DNA of 64,000 bases from Solimonas aquatica (GCF_900111015.1 NZ_FOFS01000009.1:165374-229373), one strand, 5' to 3'; positions 39,386 to 48,436 are shown, counted from the stretch's first letter. Program-made: numbers and translations. The notes: generated from the letters alone by a model not told the origin.

Positions 39386-39826
39386 ATGCAGATCGTGGTG
39401 GACAGTCACAGCTGGTTGCTGGCCGCGGCGGGAGGCGTGCTGATCGGCTCGGCCTCGGCGCTGCTGCTGTGGTGGAACGGCCGCATTGCCGGCATCAGCG
39501 GCATTTTTGCCCTGCTGTTTCTCGGACAGCGCAGCGGCGCCGACCGCCTCTGGCGCGGGCTGTTCCTGCTCGGCCTGATCGTGGGCGCCACGCTGTGCAG
39601 CCGTCTGCTGGCGACCGCCCCGCTCGACTACCGCGCGGCGGACTATCCCCTGCTCGCCGCCTCGGGACTGCTGGTCGGCGTCGGCACGCGCATGGCCAAT
39701 GGCTGCACCTCGGGTCACGGCGTCTGCGGGCTGGCGCGTTTTTCGCGGCGCTCGCTGCTGGCCACGCTGTGCTTCATGTCTGCGGCGATGCTGACCGTGT
39801 TCGCGATCCGGAGTCTGAGCGCATGA
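39386..39826 (+). CDS. YeeE/YedE-family transporter half (first)
   Basis: Membrane protein of 146 residues with about four helices and the conserved cysteine motif NGCTSGHGVCGLARFSRRS, characteristic of the YeeE/YedE family that moves thiosulfate or other sulfur species. It corresponds to one half of the large fused YeeE proteins; the second half is encoded by the overlapping next gene. The ATG at 39386 is preceded by a G-rich GGGGGG stretch. Confidence 0.87.
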   Translation: MQIVVDSHSWLLAAAGGVLIGSASALLLWWNGRIAGISGIFALLFLGQRSGADRLWRGLFLLGLIVGATLCSRLLATAPLDYRAADYPLLAASGLLVGVGTRMANGCTSGHGVCGLARFSRRSLLATLCFMSAAMLTVFAIRSLSA

Positions 39827-40281
39827 AACTGAAACTCTTCGGGGCCCTGCTCTCCGGTCTGCTGTTCGGCGCCGGCCTGGCCATGGGCGGCATGACCGAT
39901 CCGCACAAGGTGCTGGGCTTTCTCGACATCAGCGGCCGCTGGGATCCCTCGCTGGCCTTCGTGATGGGCTGCGCGCTGCTGGTGACGATTCCGGCTTTCG
40001 CGCTGGCACGCCGTCGCGGCGCCCAGCCGCTGGGCGACGAGCGCTTCCATCTGCCGACACAGCAGCGCGTGGATGCGCGGCTCATCATCGGCTCGCTGCT
40101 GTTCGGTCTGGGCTGGGGTATCGCCGGACTCTGCCCGGGCCCGGCGATCGCCAATCTGGGGGCAGCACCGCTGGCCATGCTGGTCTTCGTCAGCTGCATG
40201 GCCGCAGGCATGTGGCTGCACGACTGGCTGGACGCGCTGCCCAGCGCGCGCGGCCTGCACACCCGCAATCATCTCTCCTGA
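39823..40281 (+). CDS. YeeE/YedE-family transporter half (second, DUF6691-like)
   Basis: Membrane protein of 152 residues, partner of the preceding half. Motifs: GLLFGAGLAMGGMTDPHKVLG near the start, DARLIIGSLLFGLGWGIAG, then LCPGPAIANLG with the conserved Cys. Its ATG overlaps the upstream TGA (ATGA), so the halves are made together and probably form one sulfur-compound channel. A persulfide-dioxygenase-like gene follows after 21 bases. Confidence 0.87.
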   Translation: MKLKLFGALLSGLLFGAGLAMGGMTDPHKVLGFLDISGRWDPSLAFVMGCALLVTIPAFALARRRGAQPLGDERFHLPTQQRVDARLIIGSLLFGLGWGIAGLCPGPAIANLGAAPLAMLVFVSCMAAGMWLHDWLDALPSARGLHTRNHLS

Positions 40282-40302
40282 TCCAGAACCCCCGCGCGAC
40301 TC

Positions 40303-40998
40303 ATGCTGCTGCGCCAACTGTTCGAACCGGTCTCCAGTACCTACACCTATCTGCTCGCCTCGGCGCGCGGCCGCGAGGCCTTGATCATCGATCCGGTGCG
40401 CGAGCAGCTGCCCCTGTACCTGCAATTGATCCGCGAGCTGGACCTGAAGCTGGTGCGCGCCATCGACACGCACACCCATGCCGATCACATCACCGCCCTG
40501 GGCGAGCTGCGCACCCACACCGGCTGCGTGACGGTGATGGGCCAGTACACCAAGGCCGAATGCGTATCGATGCGGGTGGCCGACAACGAGCTGATCGATG
40601 TCGATGGCATCCGTCTGCGCGCGCTTTACACTCCCGGGCACACCGATGAATCCTTCAGCTTCCTGCTCGATCCCGCGCAGCCCAAGGCAGTGTTCACCGG
40701 CGATGTGCTGCTGATCCGCGGCACCGGCCGCACCGACTTCCAGAACGGCGATGCCGGCAAAAGCTGGGATTCGATCACGCAGCGGCTGTTCACCCTTCCC
40801 GATGACACGCTGGTGTATCCGGCACACGATTACCGCGGGTTCACCGCCTCCTCGATCATCGAGGAGAAACGCCACAACCCGCGCCTGGCGGGCAGGACGC
40901 GCGCGGAATACATCGCCGTCATGCAGGCACTGAACCTGCCCAATCCCAAGCTGATGGACATCGCCGTGCCGGCCAATCTCGCCTGCGGCAAGGCTTGA
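40303..40998 (+). CDS. ETHE1-like persulfide dioxygenase
   Basis: MBL-fold enzyme of 231 residues resembling human ETHE1 and bacterial type I persulfide dioxygenases: RAIDTHTHADHITALGE (metal motif near 55-65), LYTPGHTDESFSF, the substrate loop LIRGTGRTDFQNGDAG, and VYPAHDYRG. It is predicted to convert glutathione persulfide to sulfite and glutathione. It sits between the YeeE/YedE transporter halves and a TauE/SafE exporter, which could move the substrate and the sulfite product. Confidence 0.9.
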   Translation: MLLRQLFEPVSSTYTYLLASARGREALIIDPVREQLPLYLQLIRELDLKLVRAIDTHTHADHITALGELRTHTGCVTVMGQYTKAECVSMRVADNELIDVDGIRLRALYTPGHTDESFSFLLDPAQPKAVFTGDVLLIRGTGRTDFQNGDAGKSWDSITQRLFTLPDDTLVYPAHDYRGFTASSIIEEKRHNPRLAGRTRAEYIAVMQALNLPNPKLMDIAVPANLACGKA

Positions 40999-41008
40999 GG
41001 CGTTCATC

Positions 41009-41815
41009 ATGCTTGCAGCGGCGCTGGGACTGCTGATCGGCCTGCTGCTGGCCCTGACCGGTGCGGGCGGCGGCATCCTGGCCGTGCCGCTGCTGATCTT
41101 CGCGCTGGACTGGGATGTGGCACACGCCGGGCCGGTAGCGCTGTTCGCGGTCGGCGCCTCGGCGGCGGTGGGCACTTATCTGGGACTGCGCGCCGGCATC
41201 GTGCGCTACCGCGCGGCGTTTCTGATTGCCGGCAGCGGCGCGCTGTTCACGCCGCTGGGCGTCTGGCTGGCGCATCGCCTGCCTGCCGCGCCGCTGGCGC
41301 TGGGCTTTGCCGCCGTGCTGCTGCATGTGGCGCTGCGCCTGTTTCGGCAGGCCAGCGCGCAGCTGCGCGGTGAGGCCACGGACGCGCCCGATGCCACCGC
41401 CTGCAGGCTGGATCAGGGCACCGGGCGCTTTCGCTGGACCGCACGCTGCGCGCGCACGCTGATGAGCACCGGCGCGCTCACCGGCCTGATGTCGGGACTG
41501 CTGGGCGTTGGCGGCGGCTTCGTGATCGTGCCGGCACTGCGCCGCAGTACCGATCTGCCGATGAATGCAATCGTGGCCAGCTCACTGATGGCCATCGCGC
41601 TGATCTCCGGCGCTGCGGTGTTCAGCTCGGCGCTGGCCGGCCACCTGCAATGGCAGGTGGCGCTGCCCTTCGCTGGCGGTGCCATCGCCGGCATGCTCGG
41701 CGGCCGCGCCCTGGCGGCGCGACTGGCCGGACCACGACTTCAGCAGGGTTTCGCCGTGGTGTCCGCGCTGGTGGCCCTGGGCCTGATCACCCGTACCCTG
41801 CTCGATCGGTCATAA
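41009..41815 (+). CDS. TauE/SafE-family sulfite exporter-like protein
   Basis: Inner-membrane protein of 268 residues with about eight helices arranged as an internal repeat: LIGLLLALTGAGGGILAVPLL near the start and GLMSGLLGVGGGFVIVPAL near the middle, the two hallmark Gly-rich motifs. Members export sulfite, sulfoacetate or related anions. It follows the ETHE1-like gene by 10 bases, so sulfite export is a reasonable inference. Confidence 0.88.
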   Translation: MLAAALGLLIGLLLALTGAGGGILAVPLLIFALDWDVAHAGPVALFAVGASAAVGTYLGLRAGIVRYRAAFLIAGSGALFTPLGVWLAHRLPAAPLALGFAAVLLHVALRLFRQASAQLRGEATDAPDATACRLDQGTGRFRWTARCARTLMSTGALTGLMSGLLGVGGGFVIVPALRRSTDLPMNAIVASSLMAIALISGAAVFSSALAGHLQWQVALPFAGGAIAGMLGGRALAARLAGPRLQQGFAVVSALVALGLITRTLLDRS

Positions 41816-41828
41816 GCCGAAGCCGCAC

Positions 41829-42545
41829 TCACTCGGCGCCGGCCCGCGCGCGGTCGTGCCACACCGGGCTGCGCGAGCGCATCGCCGGCAGCAGATCCAC
41901 CATGGTGGAGATCACGCGGTCGGCGCCCAGATCCGTGGCGCGCTGCTGGCGACGATATCCGTAGGACACCAGCCATACCGGCACATCGGCATTGCGCGCC
42001 GTGGCCACATCGATTTCCGAATCACCCACCAGCACCGCACGCGGCGGCACCACGCGCAGATGCGCGAGGCTGCGCTGCACCGCCAGCGGTGAAGGCTTCT
42101 TCTCGGGGAAGGAATCGCCGAACACCTGCAGGTCGAAGAGCTTGTCCAGGCGATGCGAGACCAGCAGGCGCTTGGCGTAGACCGATTCCTTGTTGGACAC
42201 CAGCACCATCGGCACGCCGCGGCGCTTGAGCGTCTCCAGCGTCTCTTCCACGCCCGGATACAGGCGGCTGCGCGAGCCGCTGATGTTGCGGTAGTTGCGC
42301 GCGAATTCCAGCATCACCGTATCCAGCGCCAGATCGCGGGCATGATCCTTCACCGCGGCCAGGGCCTGCTCGACCAGCGCGCGTGTGCCGTGGCCGATCC
42401 AGCCGCGCACCGTCGCTTCGTCGGCGGCCGGCAGGCTGAAGTGCCGCAGAGTGGTGTTGACCGCATCGGCCAGCTCCGGCGCGGTGTCGATCAGCGTGCC
42501 GTCCAGATCGAACAGCACGGCTTCGTATTGAGCATTCATGGTCAT
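41829..42545 (-). CDS. gph: Phosphoglycolate phosphatase
   Basis: HAD-superfamily phosphatase of 238 residues, removing 2-phosphoglycolate formed by DNA repair or by RuBisCO oxygenase. Motif I is VLFDLDGTLIDTAPELADAV (nucleophile Asp), motif II VLVSNKES, motif III lysine in FPEKKPSPLAV, and motif IV VGDSEIDVATARNAD. ATGs at 42545 and 42539 are both possible. It lies 14 bases after tkt on the same strand, the pair resembling cbbT-cbbZ. Confidence 0.9.
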   Translation of the reverse strand: MTMNAQYEAVLFDLDGTLIDTAPELADAVNTTLRHFSLPAADEATVRGWIGHGTRALVEQALAAVKDHARDLALDTVMLEFARNYRNISGSRSRLYPGVEETLETLKRRGVPMVLVSNKESVYAKRLLVSHRLDKLFDLQVFGDSFPEKKPSPLAVQRSLAHLRVVPPRAVLVGDSEIDVATARNADVPVWLVSYGYRRQQRATDLGADRVISTMVDLLPAMRSRSPVWHDRARAGAE

Positions 42546-42559
42546 GGCAGTGGTGGCCC

Positions 42560-44632
42560 TTAGTTGATGGAACGCACGATGAGAGTGGGTTCGGCGGCGG
42601 ATGGTGCGGCGCCGGTGCGTACGCGGCTGCGTGCCACCTCGGCGACGCGCGCCGCCGTGATGCCGAAATAATCCATGAGCTGCGCAGCGGGTGCCGACTC
42701 ACCAAAATCCTCGATGCCCACCGCCGCGCCTTCCAGGCCCACGTACTTGCGCCAGAAATCGGGATGCGCGGCTTCCACTGCCACACGCGGCAGGCCCGGC
42801 GGCAGCACACTGGCGCGCCAGCTGGGCTCCTGGGCGTCGAAGCGATTGGTGCAGGGCATGGAGACCACGCGCGCACCAATGCCATCCTCGGCGAGCAGCG
42901 ATTGCGCGGTCAGCGCCACCGCAATCTCGGAACCGGTGGCCATCAGCACCACCTCCAGCGGCAGCTTCGACTCGGACAGCACATAACCGCCGCGTGCGAT
43001 ATCGGCTTCCTGCTGCGCATCGCGCCGGCAGGACTGCAGGGCCTGACGCGAGAGCATCAGCACCGAAGGGCCTTCGCGACGCTCCAGCGCGCAGCGCCAG
43101 GCCATCGCCGTCTCCACGCCATCGCAAGGACGCCAGACCTGCAGATGCGGAATCAGACGCAGGCTGGCGGCATGCTCCACCGGCTGATGCGTGGGGCCGT
43201 CTTCGCCAAGACCGATGGAGTCATGGCTGAGCACATAGATCACGCGCAGGCGCATCAGCGCGCTCATGCGGATCGCGTTGCGCGCGTAATCGGAGAACAC
43301 CGCGAAGGTGCCGCCGTAAGGAATCAAGCCGCCATGTGCTGCAATGCCGTTCATGGCCGCAGCCATGCCGAACTCGCGCACGCCGTAGCTCAGGTAGCGC
43401 CCGGCAAGCTTGCCGGGCAGCACGCGCGGCGCCTCATGCCAGTAGGTGTTGTTGGACTCGCTCAAATCCGCCGAACCGCCGAACAGCTCCGGCAGCGCGG
43501 GCGCACAGGCATTCAGCACATGCTCGGAAGACTTGCGCGTGGCTTCCGGCTTGGTTTGCGCGCGGCGCTGCGCCAGCGCCTGCTCGGCCAGCTGCGGCCA
43601 GCTCTCCGGCAGCTCGCCACGGATGCGGCGCTTGAATTCAGCGGCCAGCTGCGGATGCGCACGCTCGTAGCGATACAGCATCGACTCCCAGTCGTAATGC
43701 AGCTCCTCGCCTTCCTCGCGCTTGTCCCAGTGCGCGTAGATCTCCTGGGGAATCATGAAGGGCGGGTGCTTCCAGCCCAGCGCTTCCTTGGCGCGCGCCA
43801 CACCTTCACTGCCCAGGGGCGCACCGTGTACCGAAGCCTGCCCGGCCTTGTCCGGACTGCCGTAGCCGATCACCGTCTTGCAGATCACCAGCACCGGCTT
43901 GCCGCTGCGCGCGCGCGCCGAAACGATGGCGCGCATCAGCGCCTCGGCATCGTGCCCGTCGACATCGCGGATCACGCGCCAGCCGCAGGCTTCAAAGCGT
44001 GCGGCAGTGTCATCGGCAAACCAGTTGTGTACCGCGCCGTCGATGGAGATGCCGTTGTCGTCGTAGAACACCACCAGCTTGTCCAGGCGCAGCGTACCGG
44101 CCAGCGAAATCGCTTCCTGTGAAATGCCTTCCATCAGGCAGCCATCGCCGGCGAAGACATAGGTCCAATGATCCACCAGCGGGAAGTCGGGGCGATTGAA
44201 CTCAGCCGCCAGCAGCTGCTCGGCCAGCGCCATGCCCACGGCATTGCCCAGGCCCTGGCCCAGCGGGCCGGTGGTGGTATCCACGCCCGGCGTAAGACCG
44301 TATTCGGGATGACCGGGCGTGCGTGAATGCAGCTGCCGGAAGCGGCGCAGCTGCTCGATGGGCAGATCGAAACCGCTCAGATGCAGCAGTGCATATAACA
44401 GCATCGAACCGTGACCGTTGGACAGCACGAAGCGATCACGATCAAACCAGTCCGGATGCGCCGGATCGAACTTCATGAAGTTGAGCCACAGCACTTCGGC
44501 GATATCCGCCATGCCCATGGGCATGCCGGGATGTCCGGACTTGGCCGCCTCCACCGCGTCCATCGCCAGTGCCCGCAGGGCATTGGCCGCCTGGCGGCTG
44601 CTCACTGCGGCTCTCATCTTCGCTACGTCCAC
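42560..44632 (-). CDS. tkt: Transketolase
   Basis: Thiamine-diphosphate enzyme transferring two-carbon units in the pentose-phosphate pathway and the Calvin cycle. The 690 residues are full length: KSGHPGMPMGMADIAEVLW near the start, the ThDP motif GDGCLMEGISQEA, the pyrimidine-binding region with VREFGMAAAMNGIAAHGG, and SHDSIGLGEDGPTHQPVEH. The start is a GTG with GGAG six bases upstream; an ATG five codons later is the alternative. A CbbR-like regulator is divergently encoded 183 bases away. Confidence 0.96.
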   Translation of the reverse strand: MDVAKMRAAVSSRQAANALRALAMDAVEAAKSGHPGMPMGMADIAEVLWLNFMKFDPAHPDWFDRDRFVLSNGHGSMLLYALLHLSGFDLPIEQLRRFRQLHSRTPGHPEYGLTPGVDTTTGPLGQGLGNAVGMALAEQLLAAEFNRPDFPLVDHWTYVFAGDGCLMEGISQEAISLAGTLRLDKLVVFYDDNGISIDGAVHNWFADDTAARFEACGWRVIRDVDGHDAEALMRAIVSARARSGKPVLVICKTVIGYGSPDKAGQASVHGAPLGSEGVARAKEALGWKHPPFMIPQEIYAHWDKREEGEELHYDWESMLYRYERAHPQLAAEFKRRIRGELPESWPQLAEQALAQRRAQTKPEATRKSSEHVLNACAPALPELFGGSADLSESNNTYWHEAPRVLPGKLAGRYLSYGVREFGMAAAMNGIAAHGGLIPYGGTFAVFSDYARNAIRMSALMRLRVIYVLSHDSIGLGEDGPTHQPVEHAASLRLIPHLQVWRPCDGVETAMAWRCALERREGPSVLMLSRQALQSCRRDAQQEADIARGGYVLSESKLPLEVVLMATGSEIAVALTAQSLLAEDGIGARVVSMPCTNRFDAQEPSWRASVLPPGLPRVAVEAAHPDFWRKYVGLEGAAVGIEDFGESAPAAQLMDYFGITAARVAEVARSRVRTGAAPSAAEPTLIVRSIN

Positions 44633-44815
44633 TCCACTCTCCTCGAATCGTTCGCCAACTCAGCATCGCGTTTCGTAACAGGCTTGCGGTGAGCGCCCCA
44701 ACTGCGTTCTGATGCGCTTCAAGACACCGCCCTGCGCGGCAATGAGTCGATACTAGGTTTGGCCCAGCCGCAGCGGCCATTCACGTTTTCTGATGCCGGG
44801 CATAAGGAGAGCCTG

Positions 44816-45817
44816 ATGCTTCACGTAACAGTGCGACAGCTCAAGGTATTCACCACGGTGGCGCGGCTGCTCAGCTTTGCGCGCGCGGCCGAGGAACTGC
44901 ATCTGACGCCGCCCGCGGTGTCGATGCAGATCAAGCAGCTGGAGACCCAGATCGGCCTGCCGCTGTTCGAACGCGGCGCCACCGAGGTACGGCTCACGCT
45001 GACCGGTGAATTCCTGCTGGTGCATGCACGCCGCATGCTCTCTTCGCTCAAGGATGCCGAAGACCTGGTGGCCAAGCTCAGGCGTGTGGAAACCGGCCGC
45101 ATCACCCTGGGCATGCTCGCCACCGCCAAGTACTTCCTGCCGCATCTGCTCGCGCACTTCCTGCGCGATCATCCGGGCGTGGAGTTCTCACTGATCGAGG
45201 GTAACCGCCAGCAGCTGGTGGACCTCCTGCATCGCAATGAAGTGGATCTGGCGGTGATGGGCCGTCCACCGCAGGAACTGGAGACACAGGCCGAACCATT
45301 CGGCGAACATCCACTGGGCATCATCGCCTCGCCCAATCATCCGCTGACCCGGCTGCGCGAAGTCTCGCCCGAACAGCTGGGCAGCGAGCCTTTCATCATC
45401 CGCGAAACCGGCTCCGGTGCGCGTGTTTCCATGGAGGCCTTCTTTCGCGAAACCCGCATCCGTCCGCCGGTGCTGATGCAGATGGCCAGCAACGAAAGCA
45501 TCAAGCAGGCGGTGATGGCGGAAATGGGCATCGCCTTTCTGTCGCTGCATACCGTCGGCGCCGAGTTGCAGTACGGCATGCTCAAGACGCTCAATGTGCC
45601 GGGCCTGCCGATCATCCGCCACTGGCATATCGCGCATCGCCGCGCACGCACACCCTCGCCGGTGGCCGAAGCCTTCCGCTGCTTTCTTCTGGAACACGGC
45701 AAGGCGCTGCTCGAAGAACGCTTCGCCAGCGTTGCCGCCTCATCGCCCGTCAGAAGCAAGCCCGCCGGCAGCAAGCCCAAAGCAGCCCAGAAGCCAGGCC
45801 GCTCGCGCCGCCGCTGA
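44816..45817 (+). CDS. CbbR-like LysR-family regulator
   Basis: LysR-type transcription factor of 333 residues. The N-terminal helix-turn-helix reads TVRQLKVFTTVARLLSFARAAEELH (given in part: LSFARAAEELHLTPPAVSMQ), and the effector domain contains VDLAVMGRPPQE and FGEHPLGIIASPNHPL, both typical of CbbR. The C-terminus is Lys/Ser/Pro-rich. AAGGAGA precedes the ATG. It is divergent from tkt-gph, which it probably controls; CbbR effectors are usually NADPH or Calvin-cycle metabolites. Confidence 0.85.
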   Translation: MLHVTVRQLKVFTTVARLLSFARAAEELHLTPPAVSMQIKQLETQIGLPLFERGATEVRLTLTGEFLLVHARRMLSSLKDAEDLVAKLRRVETGRITLGMLATAKYFLPHLLAHFLRDHPGVEFSLIEGNRQQLVDLLHRNEVDLAVMGRPPQELETQAEPFGEHPLGIIASPNHPLTRLREVSPEQLGSEPFIIRETGSGARVSMEAFFRETRIRPPVLMQMASNESIKQAVMAEMGIAFLSLHTVGAELQYGMLKTLNVPGLPIIRHWHIAHRRARTPSPVAEAFRCFLLEHGKALLEERFASVAASSPVRSKPAGSKPKAAQKPGRSRRR

Positions 45818-45969
45818 CAGCCGCGCAGCGCCAGACCCGGCCTGCCCAGCGGCTTTCAGCAGGCCGGCGTAAAACTCGTGTGCATCAGCCCTGCGCCTGG
45901 GCTCTGGAGATTCAGGCGCGCAGCAGCGCCTCGCGGCAAACGCTCATGGAGATCTTTGGCCGCGCCCTG

Positions 45970-47499
45970 TCAGTATTCGACGGTGGCACGGAAGTACAGC
46001 AGGCCCCGCTCGGCGCTCGGCGACAGCGTGTCGCGACCGGAGCTGTACACCTCGCGGGTCGCCGAAACCGTGAAATTGAAAAACCGCGAGGGCATCACGC
46101 TCAGCTTGGCGCCGACATCGGCCAGGGCGGCCGTATGTTCGGGTCGGTTGTCGTGGCCGGTATGCGCGTAACGCGACACACCGTATTCGGCAAACAACGA
46201 GGGCTCGAAGCCCACGCCGTAGTACCCAAAGGCCTCGCGGTGCAGCTTCAGCGCCAGCAGCGTGCCGACATCGCCAATCGCAGCACCCGGCAGATATGCA
46301 TAGAGATTGCCGGGACCGCCCAGCACCCACTGCTGCTGCTCGGGCAGACGCTCCGTGGCCAGCTGCCCCGTCATGCTGAATGAATAGTCCCAGTAATCAC
46401 GGAAATACTGCAGCGCGAGCGCCGGACGCAGCAGGTAGTAGTCGAGCTTTGCATCGGTCTGCGCGGGATGCGCCTTGCCAAGACCTGCCTGCAGTTCCGT
46501 GCCCAGTTTCAGACTCAGGCGCGAGCTTTCGAAAGGCAGCACCCTTGCGTAGGCGGGCACCATCGAGACGGCCGGATACCGTTCATCCTGCAATACAGCG
46601 TCGGTCTCGGCATCGCGCGTGTTTTTGCGGAACAGTTCGCCGCGCAGCTGCAGATTGAACTGGCTGAACAGATTCGCATGCAAGGGCACGGACCAGGATC
46701 CGCCCCAGCGTTCGATCTGCTGATTCAGGCGCTGGCCGCCCGGACGCGCCTGCGCCCTTGCGTAGTCGCCGCCGAGGTCAAAGATGCCCAGGCGGCCGAC
46801 ATGACTGAAGCTGGCACTGAGCGTGTGATAGGGCCCAACCGTCGGTTCCCGGTCGCCGAGATTGCGCAAGCCCATGCCCGCCGCAAGGCTGGCCTGATCG
46901 CCGCTGGCCAGTGCGTAACGCGCGCTGACACTGCCCTGATAGCGTCCGGCATATCGGGTGCCGAAGTTGTTGAGATCGGCGCGCAGCTTGCCGCGCGCGG
47001 CAACGCGGCTGGGTTTGTGAATCACCAGAATCTCACCGCCATCCCCGGCGGGCTGCAGGTCCAGAGCCACGGCCTCGCCGGCGCGGTCCGCCTGCGCGCT
47101 CGCCAGCGTCAGGCGCGGGGCCAGATCCGTATCGCGCAGCGGCTTGCGGCCCGCCAGATCGCGAAAATAGGAAAGATATCGTCCCGACTCGTCACGCACC
47201 GAGCTGATCCAGCCGGCACGGATCACGATGAAGACATCGTGTCCGGCAATGGCGAAATACACCCGGGCGGCCGGATAGCCGTTTCGATAGTAAAGCACCT
47301 CCAGCGAAGCCAGCGCCGCCTCCAGCGAATCGGCATCGTGCAGCGCACCGGCGATGGCGCCCTCATACAGGCTTCGCTCCACCGATAGGTGCAGCAGCTT
47401 GTCCTGGAATGACAGGGTCTCATGCCCTTGTGTTGCGGCTTGCAGCTGCGCCACGGGCTTCATGGCGGGCAATGCGGGCGGCGGCAGATCGACAGGCAT
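45970..47499 (-). CDS. TpsB/ShlB-like outer-membrane barrel protein, downstream copy
   Basis: A 509-residue Omp85/two-partner-secretion-type protein: one POTRA-like domain (about 40-100; SLEVLYYRNGYPAARVYFAI) then a C-terminal barrel from about 165 (LRADLNNFGTRYAGRYQGS) ending in FRATVEY. The loop-6 hallmark VRGF/Y is replaced by NLYAYLPGAAIGD. No signal peptide is visible: translation must start at MPVDLPPPALP because the only in-frame upstream sequence reaches a stop without another start codon, and GGAG sits seven bases before this ATG. It follows a small exported-protein gene and hairpin; similarity to the gene at 48645-50171 is extensive. Confidence 0.8.
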   Translation of the reverse strand: MPVDLPPPALPAMKPVAQLQAATQGHETLSFQDKLLHLSVERSLYEGAIAGALHDADSLEAALASLEVLYYRNGYPAARVYFAIAGHDVFIVIRAGWISSVRDESGRYLSYFRDLAGRKPLRDTDLAPRLTLASAQADRAGEAVALDLQPAGDGGEILVIHKPSRVAARGKLRADLNNFGTRYAGRYQGSVSARYALASGDQASLAAGMGLRNLGDREPTVGPYHTLSASFSHVGRLGIFDLGGDYARAQARPGGQRLNQQIERWGGSWSVPLHANLFSQFNLQLRGELFRKNTRDAETDAVLQDERYPAVSMVPAYARVLPFESSRLSLKLGTELQAGLGKAHPAQTDAKLDYYLLRPALALQYFRDYWDYSFSMTGQLATERLPEQQQWVLGGPGNLYAYLPGAAIGDVGTLLALKLHREAFGYYGVGFEPSLFAEYGVSRYAHTGHDNRPEHTAALADVGAKLSVMPSRFFNFTVSATREVYSSGRDTLSPSAERGLLYFRATVEY

Positions 47500-47606
47500 G
47501 CCTGGGCTCCAGCGGGAGGAAATGAGCCAGCAGCCTGCGCGAGAAGCCTCGGGTGGTTCAGCCGCCCGCTGCGTTCAAGCCTCGAATCTCGAGCAGGCTG
47601 CGCAAA

Positions 47607-47630
47607 GAAGGCCGCCCGCAGGCGGCCTTC
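47607..47630 (-). terminator. GC hairpin between small gene and barrel gene (downstream copy)
   Basis: A perfect 10-bp stem (GAAGGCCGCC / GGCGGCCTTC) lies 16 bases after the small-gene stop on the minus strand, followed by only TTTGCG. It resembles a weak terminator or mRNA-stabilising stem that would let the small protein outnumber the barrel protein. Confidence 0.5.
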
Positions 47631-47646
47631 TGGTACCGCCGGATGC

Positions 47647-48051
47647 TCAGAAGCTGGACGAGGAGGTGCGCTGGAAGCTGGAGCTGAAGCCGTCGGTGCC
47701 GTTGAAGCTCCACTGCGAGGAGCTGTGCCAGCTGGTGGCACCGATCGTCAGATCCGAAGAACCGGAATGGTTCAGATCGAGCTTCAGGCTCTGCTGCAGC
47801 TTCGTCGTCAGCTCCGAGGTCTGACCCAGCACCGTGCCCAGCAGCGAGCTGCGCTGCTGCGCGGCCGCCTGCTGATTCAGGCTGTCCGCCAGACCGCCGG
47901 TCAGGTCCGCAACAGCACTCAGCGTGTTGATGTTCAGCGTCGTGGTGTTGTCCGCGCTGTGCCCGCCGGTGATTCCCAGAAGCGCCAGCGGGCCGGCAAA
48001 GGCAGAACCACAGAACATCGCCATCGCCGTTGCAATCAATGCTTTTTTCAT
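47647..48051 (-). CDS. Small exported Ser-rich protein, downstream copy
   Basis: A 134-residue protein of unknown function with a clear Sec signal peptide (MKKALIATAMAMFCGSAFA, cleavage before GPLALLG) and no lipobox. The mature part shares blocks with the protein at 50336-50806: NTTTLxxNxL, SLKLxLxHSGSSDL and a C-terminal Gly-Phe/Ser tail ending SSSSF. It precedes a TpsB-like gene on the same strand and is the obvious candidate partner or substrate. It is far too small for a classical TpsA exoprotein. Confidence 0.75.
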   Translation of the reverse strand: MKKALIATAMAMFCGSAFAGPLALLGITGGHSADNTTTLNINTLSAVADLTGGLADSLNQQAAAQQRSSLLGTVLGQTSELTTKLQQSLKLDLNHSGSSDLTIGATSWHSSSQWSFNGTDGFSSSFQRTSSSSF

Positions 48052-48301
48052 TTGAAACTCCTTGGATAACATTTATGGGTGTCGATTGAGGGCCACGCGA
48101 TATCGCGCCTCAAGGTTCCTGCAAACCTCTTTGCGCCTGTGAAGCTATGCGCGCCAGCATTGGCCCCTGGAAGCTACCGGGCCATCGCGGAGCGGCCATG
48201 GTGATGACTGGGATCGTCATCGCCAGTGACTCCATTCCGTGGCAGGCCCTCGTCCGAAGAACAAGTGCGCTCATATCAGCTGTCCATTCTGCAAATGAAA
48301 G

Positions 48302-48338
48302 ACGATACGGCATTGATCTAGCGTCAATGCACGATACG
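48302..48338. promoter_or_regulatory. Palindrome exactly flanked by 8-bp direct repeats
   Basis: GCATTGA-N7-TCAATGC (48310-48330) is a perfect inverted repeat, bordered immediately on both sides by ACGATACG (48302-48309 and 48331-48338). It lies 250 bases upstream of the small exported-protein gene on the minus strand, in a relatively AT-rich stretch, so it may be an operator; the direct repeats could also be an insertion footprint. Confidence 0.45.
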
Positions 48339-48436
48339 CAAAGATTGGCTTTTTTGAAAATACGTCACCCAGGCCGTTACGCGATGAGTCTTCAGCCGGC
48401 GCCCGTATTTTTTTCCACGGCGTTTCACTACGCGGC

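Noticed and set aside
45818..45969. Terminator between the CbbR-like gene and the downstream barrel gene
   Set aside because: Some GC inverted repeats are present but none is followed by a T-tract on either strand.
48310..48330. FNR/Anr-like box in the palindrome upstream of the small exported-protein gene
   Set aside because: The half-sites read TTGAC and ATCAA with five rather than four bases between them, and one half-site deviates; the wider palindrome explains it better.
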